Positions 1-4,430 of a DNA stretch of 5,140 nucleotides are shown here, in pieces; positions within the stretch are counted from its first letter, which is position 1; every line of letters begins with the position of its first letter. Made by a program: the position numbers and the translations under genes. Origin of the DNA: Rudanella sp. (GTDB lineage: Bacteria; Bacteroidota; Bacteroidia; Cytophagales; Spirosomataceae); NCBI GenBank assembly GCA_026785985.1, contig JAJAYX010000579.1, forward strand, positions 1 through 5,140. The letters run 5' to 3'. The notes under the pieces were generated by a model. It was given only the letters and a program-made list of their open reading frames with translations. It searched no databases and was not told where the DNA came from.

Positions 1-1
1 C

Positions 2-30
2 CCACCAACTGAACACGGGTGGTTTTAAAA
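2..30 (+). terminator. Possible intrinsic terminator of an upstream gene
   Basis: CCACC at 2-6 can pair with GGTGG at 18-22 across an 11-nt loop, and TTTTAAAA follows directly at 23-30. A short GC stem followed by four T residues fits a weak rho-independent terminator for a gene lying left of the window. An alternative fold pairs 18-21 with 31-34 around the TTTT/AAAA run. The stem is only five base pairs and no upstream gene is visible, so this is a tentative call. Confidence 0.3.
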
Positions 31-91
31 CACCAAAAAGCGGTAATTATCAGGCAGTACAGGTGCAGCGGCTTTACAAGCGCCTAAGTGC

Positions 92-1090
92 ATGGTCAAC
101 ATACCGAGCAGCTTTGGAAATTTATTGACTTCCTCAATTTTTTCGGCAATGACAGATATTCTAAAGTACATGTCGATGATAATTGCCTTGGCTGCGGGTG
201 CTATCAGTATAGTTAAAGACAACAAAAATACAAGCGGTAAAGGATTGACAAAGACTGGCTACCTTTTACTAACACCAATAGTATTAGGTACTATCATTAC
301 TGCAGTAATTGAATACAATTCAAATAAAGATTCGGAAAAGAAAGAGGAGAAGTCGACTAACCAAATCAATAGTTTGAAAAAGATAAATAACTCGCTTAAA
401 GAGGATATTAGAACGTTAAAAAACACTTTAAGTGTGAAAAATGATAGTTTAAGAAGTGATGTTAAGAGCGTGCAGGACTCCTTGAACAATAAGATAAGTT
501 CGCTAATAAAAGACAATTATGAATTATCTAAATCTTTGACTAATAATACTTTACAGACAAATAGGTATGTATTAGGAGATGGCTACGCAGTCTTCATATT
601 AATTGGAAGGGCTCAATCAAATCAATACTTTGGTATTGTAGAGAGCTTAAGTAACTACCCCATTTACGATCTGTCTGTTAGTGTAACTGATTTTGATGAA
701 ACGATAAAATGTAGATCGAACTATGTTGGTAAAACGTTTATGATAGAGCAGGATTGTTTTTTGAAAAACACCAAAGATAATTCTGTAAATATCTTGAGAC
801 CAAGAAACTATAGTCCTTTCATTTATGAAGTAAACAGTACAGAGAAGTATAAAAAATTGGAGGTGAAAATATACACTAGAAATACTAACATTTTGCAGCA
901 GATAATATTTAAGTTACAGAAAGGTCATTGTCCTCAGTCTTATAGGACATATCAGTATTTAACGAAAAGTGATTCTTTTAAACTGATTAAATCAGATAAT
1001 AAGTTGAATATATCAGATCGAGAATGGACCCAGAGCTTTATGCCGATTAATCGAAGAATGTTAGGAATTGACGAGAAGCAGTACCCCTAA
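92..1090 (+). CDS. Hypothetical membrane-anchored coiled-coil protein
   Basis: This is a 332-residue protein that I do not recognise. Two hydrophobic segments near the N-terminus (about residues 23-41 and 55-73) should form a helical hairpin in the inner membrane. Residues about 80-150 are rich in Lys, Glu, Asn, Ser and Leu with regular leucine/isoleucine spacing, as expected of a coiled coil. The remaining 180 residues look like a soluble, beta-rich domain; the stretch SNYPIYDLSVSVTDFDE (187-203) resembles the edge of an Ig-like fold, which is an inference only. The ATG at 92 is the most upstream start that keeps both helices; later Met codons at residues 20 and 27 would also keep the second helix and most of the first. 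No Shine-Dalgarno sequence is visible, which is usual in Bacteroidota. The gene is markedly more AT-rich than the helicase gene in this window, suggesting separate acquisition. Its function is unknown; a sensor or anchor role is possible but unsupported. Confidence 0.7.
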   Translation: MVNIPSSFGNLLTSSIFSAMTDILKYMSMIIALAAGAISIVKDNKNTSGKGLTKTGYLLLTPIVLGTIITAVIEYNSNKDSEKKEEKSTNQINSLKKINNSLKEDIRTLKNTLSVKNDSLRSDVKSVQDSLNNKISSLIKDNYELSKSLTNNTLQTNRYVLGDGYAVFILIGRAQSNQYFGIVESLSNYPIYDLSVSVTDFDETIKCRSNYVGKTFMIEQDCFLKNTKDNSVNILRPRNYSPFIYEVNSTEKYKKLEVKIYTRNTNILQQIIFKLQKGHCPQSYRTYQYLTKSDSFKLIKSDNKLNISDREWTQSFMPINRRMLGIDEKQYP

Positions 1091-1097
1091 CTTCTCG
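1072..1097 (+). other. Hairpin spanning the stop codon of the AT-rich gene
   Basis: CGAGAAG at 1072-1078 is complementary to CTTCTCG at 1091-1097, giving a 7-bp stem with a 12-nt loop that contains the TAA stop codon (1088-1090). No T-run follows, so it is not a classical intrinsic terminator. It may protect the mRNA 3' end or be fortuitous. Confidence 0.3.
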
Positions 1098-1117
1098 ACA
1101 ACAGAGGGGAAGCACCT

Positions 1118-1138
1118 ACATTAGTACGAAATGTTCCA
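1118..1138 (+). repeat. Left arm of 21-bp perfect inverted repeat
   Basis: This arm is identical over 21 bases to the reverse complement of 1340-1360. A small hairpin (CCGCT 1143-1147 with AGCGG 1152-1156) begins just inside it. Within the arm, ACATT and AATGT are themselves complementary, so each arm could also fold on its own or act as a dyad protein-binding site. Confidence 0.8.
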
Positions 1139-1260
1139 CCGGCCGCTTCTAAGCGGTAAAACAACCCGTTTAACAGTAAGGGATTCTTTCCGTTGATTCA
1201 TTGACTGGGTTTATTCCCGAAAAATGGCTTTAAAATACTTATTTGGTTGCGTTAATAAGC

Positions 1261-1288
1261 GGTAAAGAAAATGGGCGATTTCTTTACC
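1261..1288. repeat. Perfect 10-bp inverted repeat (hairpin) inside the element
   Basis: GGTAAAGAAA at 1261-1270 is the exact reverse complement of TTTCTTTACC at 1279-1288, with an 8-nt loop. No T-run follows on either strand, so termination is unlikely. Its position inside the MITE-like element suggests it belongs to that element's secondary structure. Confidence 0.6.
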
Positions 1289-1339
1289 AATGACGATTGA
1301 ACAACGTAAGCCATTGCTTTCCAGCCCTAAAAAGCATGA

Positions 1340-1360
1340 TGGAACATTTCGTACTAATGT
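1340..1360 (-). repeat. Right arm of 21-bp perfect inverted repeat
   Basis: This is the exact reverse complement of 1118-1138. Just outside it lies GGGCGGTCCCCC (1361-1372), which pairs imperfectly with the outer part of the left arm and sets the outer limit of the element. Confidence 0.8.
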
Positions 1361-1436
1361 GGGCGGTCCCCCATTACATCGCCTGAACGGTGCTCTCAAT
1401 CTGTAGGATTTACCAATTGCAGTAAATATCCCCCTA

Positions 1437-1469
1437 TTTGGCTACTTAACTAGTTCACCGTAGCGTTTG
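1437..1469 (+). promoter_or_regulatory. Weak candidate Bacteroidota-type promoter
   Basis: TTTG at 1437-1440 is followed 20 bp later by TAGCGTTTG (1461-1469). This approximates the Bacteroidota -33 TTTG / -7 TAnnTTTG pattern but has one extra base in the -7 box. If used, transcription would start only a few bases before the ATG at 1482, giving an almost leaderless message. The match is imperfect and could be chance. Confidence 0.2.
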
Positions 1470-1481
1470 AACTCACTACCC

Positions 1482-1838
1482 ATGCAACACAATGTTTTGT
1501 TTTTCCTCGGCTTGTCCTTCATCATGATACATGAGTTGGATGCCATACGGTGCAAAGAATGGCGGATATTTCCGGGCCTCTCGCTTCTTGATGATAGGAC
1601 CGGATATATACTGTTCGTGTTTGTCCATATCCCATTATTCTACTTTATTCTCGTGAAAACCGTCAGCAGTTCAGAGTCGTTTATGACCGGCTTTGATGTC
1701 TTTCTCATGCTGCATGTGGTTGCCCATGTGCTGCTTGCAAAACATAGCCGCAACGAGTTTAAGGACTGGATATCTTGGGTGATTATTATTGGGGCAGGGG
1801 CGTTTGGATTAATGGACCTCCTTTTTATTCGCCACTGA
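1482..1838 (+). CDS. Small four-helix membrane protein, DUF6713-like
   Basis: This 118-residue protein has four predicted membrane helices (about residues 4-17, 42-58, 70-86 and 96-114). A conserved-looking HELDAIRCKEWRIFPG motif (17-32) follows helix 1, HVVAH (78-82) lies in helix 3, and RNEFKDWISW (90-99) precedes a glycine-rich last helix. From memory this arrangement matches the DUF6713 family of small uncharacterised membrane proteins; that is recognition, not a search result. Its function is unknown. The His, Glu and Asp residues of HELDA together with His78 and His82 could form a metal site near the membrane, which is speculation. I chose the ATG at 1482; an in-frame TTG at 1467 would add five residues but has no better ribosome-binding context and lies on the possible promoter. 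The gene stands alone, with the MITE-like element on its left and no gene close behind on the same strand. Confidence 0.7.
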   Translation: MQHNVLFFLGLSFIMIHELDAIRCKEWRIFPGLSLLDDRTGYILFVFVHIPLFYFILVKTVSSSESFMTGFDVFLMLHVVAHVLLAKHSRNEFKDWISWVIIIGAGAFGLMDLLFIRH

Positions 1839-1978
1839 AGGTTTTATTGAAAACGCACCACGACCAGAATGTTCACATTGCCATTTACCTCAGCAGGTCT
1901 TACCACCAAATTTGCTGTGCAGCGAATCCTTCCCCTTGATTCTGCGCGGCAAAGGGCAGGGTCTTTCGGAGAGCAACC

Positions 1979-2063
1979 GGCCACGAAGTGGAGAGGGCGC
2001 GAACCGGAAGATGCTGTCCGGCGCGTTTCGGCTTGGGACGGCCCGAAGGGTGGTTCCAAGCCG
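1979..2063 (+). ncRNA. Candidate structured RNA or structured DNA site (three hairpins)
   Basis: Three consecutive stem-loops lie in this gene-free, GC-rich stretch. (1) CCAC 1981-1984 pairs with GTGG 1988-1991 around a GAA triloop. (2) CCGGA 2004-2008 pairs with TCCGG 2017-2021 over an 8-nt loop, extended past an AA bulge by 1998-2001 pairing with 2022-2025. (3) An 11-bp stem joins 2029-2039 to 2053-2063 with one G-T pair, then after a small internal loop CCC pairs with GGG around a second GAA triloop. The sites share the CGAAG apex. A terminator-like hairpin with a T-rich tail lies about 40 bases further on the plus strand, so a plus-strand transcript ending near 2139 is plausible. I know no named RNA family that matches. 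An oriT-like or other single-stranded DNA structure is an alternative. Confidence 0.4.
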
Positions 2064-2094
2064 TACCCCTTTGATTTAATTTACCCCTTTGATT
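2064..2094 (+). repeat. 13-bp direct repeat pair, TACCCCTTTGATT
   Basis: TACCCCTTTGATT occurs at 2064-2076 and again at 2082-2094, with starts 18 bp apart, directly after the strong hairpin ending at 2063. Both copies contain CCCTTTG, complementary to CAAAGGG at 1950-1956 upstream, so either could pair back into the structured region. A tandem protein-binding site is another reading. Confidence 0.6.
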
Positions 2095-2101
2095 ATTTCC
2101 A

Positions 2102-2139
2102 CCGAGCCGACACCCATAGGCATCGGCTCGGCTTATTTT
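2102..2139 (+). terminator. Intrinsic terminator between convergent transcription units
   Basis: CCGAGCCGA at 2102-2110 pairs perfectly with TCGGCTCGG at 2123-2131 around a 12-nt loop, followed on the plus strand by CTTATTTT. This is a good rho-independent terminator for plus-strand transcripts coming through the structured region. It also lies just past the stop codon of the minus-strand helicase gene (2139-2141) and may stop that transcript, although the tail on that strand (TGGAAATAATC) is poor in T. Confidence 0.6.
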
Positions 2140-3788
2140 CAGGATACCAGTTCGGCGGCTGGCTCTGGTTCTTCTTCGGTTTCCATTCGGCGTTTGAGGT
2201 CGGCTACTTCGGCTTCAAGGCGTTGCAAATCAGCTTCCTGCCGGAACGGTTGCGCCAATTTTCGGCTAAACTCCTGCTCAGTGAGTCGGGCGCGTTCCAA
2301 CTCGTGCCGAAGTTGGGCGGGACTTTCGTAGGCGCGGGCAACGGCGGCTTTGAGCGATAAAAACAACCCATTGGACGAACTAACAACACCCGACAGACTA
2401 CGGCCCCAACTGTACCGTATAACGGCCTGACCGGGCAAAAACTCACCTATCAGTTCCTGCGACCGCTCCCCGGTCAGGGTCAACGTAAGCCCGTTTATCT
2501 GAATCGTTCTTGATTCGTCAACCCGGCGTTTTACCAATCCTTTAACCTGCTCAATCAGGTGTTGAGTAGGCTCCCCCCATTTCTCGGCATAAGCTGTGCC
2601 GTTTACCGTTACGGTTGTCAACGTGTACGGGTTTCCAAAATGCGCCCGCAGCGTCTCGGCTTCCTGCTCCAGATTAGCCAACAGGGGGCTACTGTGCTTG
2701 ATGAACCGTTGGGCGTTTTCGACCTGCCATTGGGCATCCATCAAACCCCGTTGCCAGTTCTTACGGGCCTGTTGCACCCGCGATAATTCAAGCTGACGGG
2801 TGGTGTAAAGCAGGGCGTATTGTGAACCTGATAAAGTCGCCATCATCTGGTCAAACGACATAGCCGCAAAATCGTCGTCCGCGCTGATGTCGGCCATTTG
2901 GTCGTCGGCAATGTGACCTTTCAAAACCTGATTGATAAACTTTTGCTTAATCGCCAACCGCCCGTAGGCTGTAGCGTCGAGTGTTTTTTCTACGCCGTAA
3001 GTCAAAACCTCAACCGGAATTCCCCAGGTCGCGTGTAAATTTCCCTGCCGGATAAGCCGCCCGTTGCGTTGTTCAAAATCGGTGGGTCGGTTGGGCGCGT
3101 CCATGTGGTGAACGGCCACTAACCGTTCCTGCACGTTTACGCCTACGCCCGCCCGCTCCGACGTTCCCAACAAAACACGAACCGCACCGGAACGGACCTT
3201 AGCAAACAACGGTTCGCGTTTGTCGGCCTCGGCGGGAACGACCGCGATTTCGTCAGCAGCTACACCTTCGGCAATGAGTTTTGACCGTATATTCTCAAAC
3301 AGGTTGAAGCGTTTGAAAAACAAGTCGGCCGAGCGCGGCCCGGCTCCTTCCATGTCGAACAAGCCCTTAACAGCCGGGCTTCGGTACGTATCAGCAAAAA
3401 CCAACTGCGTTCCCCGGTAAGCTGTTGATTGGTTATAGAGCCGCAATACCTCCGTTACCACCCGGTTACACTTCGACCCGGCTTCGTCGGGGTTACTGGC
3501 ATCGAGCAACCGTAAATCAATAGTTGCTTTCCGGGCCTGACCGAAACAAACCAACGGAACGTGCGAGTTATCCCGTTTGGCGGCTCCGGTCAGGTTTTCA
3601 AACCAACGCAAGGTTGCTTTGATGCTGTTCAATTCATCGGCTACGCCTTCCGTCTGCGGCAACACAATACGGGTATGCTGGCCACCTATTAGCGTGGGTA
3701 GCACTGACCGCAGCCCGGTTGCATCTCTCTGAAACTCAACCACGTCTTCATTCAGCACAACGTCAACATGAGCGCGATACAACCGCAC
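2139..3788 (-). CDS. Helicase fragment 3: C-terminal helicase domain and tail
   Basis: This 549-codon frame begins at a GTG (3788) that lies at the edge of the second repeat and is probably not a real start; authentic sequence resumes at LYRAHVDVV. It holds the RecA-like domain 2: VRVLLGTSERAGVGVNVQ (about residues 203-220), then HHMDAPNRPTDFEQ and QRNGRLIRQGN (240-250), with the motif VI arginines that contact ATP. VEKTLDATAYGRLAIKQKF and FDQMMATLSGSQYALL follow, a post-helicase segment characteristic of the methylase-helicase family. The final 220 residues include a predicted coiled coil (about 490-540) and an acidic end, EEEPEPAAELVS. If translated alone it would lack ATP-binding motifs I and II. 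The stop codon is followed by a hairpin shared with the convergent plus-strand region. Confidence 0.8.
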   Translation of the reverse strand: MRLYRAHVDVVLNEDVVEFQRDATGLRSVLPTLIGGQHTRIVLPQTEGVADELNSIKATLRWFENLTGAAKRDNSHVPLVCFGQARKATIDLRLLDASNPDEAGSKCNRVVTEVLRLYNQSTAYRGTQLVFADTYRSPAVKGLFDMEGAGPRSADLFFKRFNLFENIRSKLIAEGVAADEIAVVPAEADKREPLFAKVRSGAVRVLLGTSERAGVGVNVQERLVAVHHMDAPNRPTDFEQRNGRLIRQGNLHATWGIPVEVLTYGVEKTLDATAYGRLAIKQKFINQVLKGHIADDQMADISADDDFAAMSFDQMMATLSGSQYALLYTTRQLELSRVQQARKNWQRGLMDAQWQVENAQRFIKHSSPLLANLEQEAETLRAHFGNPYTLTTVTVNGTAYAEKWGEPTQHLIEQVKGLVKRRVDESRTIQINGLTLTLTGERSQELIGEFLPGQAVIRYSWGRSLSGVVSSSNGLFLSLKAAVARAYESPAQLRHELERARLTEQEFSRKLAQPFRQEADLQRLEAEVADLKRRMETEEEPEPAAELVS

Positions 3789-4430
3789 GGGCGGCCCCGT
3801 CCGACAACTGCTGCACGTTCACGAACCGGGCAAACCGTTCGACCGCTTTAAAATTACCCGTCGCGGTCAGTTCAAACGACTGAATCACCGTGCCGAACGC
3901 TCCGGCGAACTGGTCAAACGTGGACAGCATAGCCCTATTCAGTCGGTCGGGAGCAATAAACCGTAAGGTCGTCCATGATTCGGCCATTGTGTTGGAAATC
4001 GGCGTACCCGTCGCCAACACCACCCGGCCCCGTCGGGCCTGTACCGTCCGGCACTTAAACAACGCGCTCAACGCATCCTCCGACCCGGCCGGGTCTATAC
4101 CTTTCACGTTCTGCCGTGAAGTAAAAAACCCTAATCGCTTGTATCGGTGGGCCTCGTCCAAAAACAGCGCGTCGATACCTAATTGGTCAAACGTCAGTAT
4201 TTCGTCTTTCTTCCGGTCGGCTTGCCTGGCGCGTCGGTTGGCCAATCGCAGCTTTAACTCATTTAGCCGTTTTACGGTCATGGGCTTATCGTGGCCCTGA
4301 CGGGCGGCTGCGGCAACGGCGTAAGCAACACGGTCTATTTCTTCCTGAATAAACGCTTCCTCGCTGGCCGGGTCGTCAGGTATCAGTTTCAGGAAACTTT
4401 GCGGAATCAGCACCCCGTCAAAGTTGTTGC
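3763..4430 (-). CDS. Helicase fragment 2: DEAH box region
   Basis: Family-like sequence starts at FDGVLIPQSF (from 4422) and continues through a charged helical insert (TVKRLNELKLRLANRRARQ), the Walker B/DEAH motif DALFLDEAHRYK (DEAH at about 4147-4158) and motif III-like LATGTPISNTMAESWT. It then runs to FVNVQQLSD at about 3799, where the second repeat begins. The codons from there to the TGA at 3763-3765 are out-of-frame read-through. The frame is open upstream to a TTG at 4581, but those extra codons lie over fragment 1 and show no family character, so no true start exists here. The aspartate, glutamate and histidine of the DEAH box are present. It probably has no independent function. Confidence 0.75.
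3780..3799 (+). repeat. GC-rich 20-bp repeat, copy at second frameshift
   Basis: This copy reads CAACCGCACGGGCGGCCCCG on the plus strand and matches the minus strand of 4430-4449 at 19 of 20 positions. It sits exactly between the in-frame codons for LSD and LYRAHVDVV. The core ACGGG-CGGC-CCCGT (3787-3800) is a 5-bp hairpin with a 4-nt loop. Removing 10 nt (3789-3798) or 16 nt (3784-3799) restores the reading frame; 16 nt gives QQLSELYRAHVDV, which appears to fit the family spacing best. Confidence 0.75.

Larger units (their letters stand above)
1106..1372. mobile_element. MITE-like or IS-remnant element bounded by inverted repeats
   Basis: The 21 bases at 1118-1138 (beginning ACATTAGTACGAAA) reappear as an exact reverse complement at 1340-1360. 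The similarity extends imperfectly outward to GGGG at 1106-1109 and CCCC at 1369-1372, giving arms of about 33 bp with four mismatches around a 201-bp interior. The interior holds two further hairpins and no convincing gene; a 62-codon minus-strand reading frame runs through it and out of the right arm, and I recognise nothing in it. Long terminal inverted repeats around a short non-coding core are typical of MITEs or internally deleted insertion sequences. No clear target-site duplication is visible: the left flank ends ACAGA and the right flank starts ATTAC. The insertion may therefore be old, or the true ends may differ from those given. Paired regulatory sites are an alternative reading. 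Confidence 0.5.

Noticed and set aside
1211..1399. 62-codon minus-strand frame inside the inverted-repeat element, considered as a transposase C-terminus
   Set aside because: No transposase motif (DDE, DEDD or HUH) can be seen and it extends past the right arm; I could not support a family.
1844..2059. 71-codon minus-strand reading frame
   Set aside because: It lies on the stem-loop region, has low-complexity composition and no ribosome-binding context, so it is more likely a by-product of structured GC-rich DNA.
1869..2360. 163-codon plus-strand reading frame across the structured region
   Set aside because: It runs from the spacer into the antisense of the helicase gene's 3' end, has no recognisable domain, crosses a strong terminator hairpin, and is open mainly because the DNA is GC-rich.
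3890..4300. 136-codon plus-strand frame
   Set aside because: It is antisense to the conserved DEAH/ATGTPISN region of the helicase, which explains its open frame.
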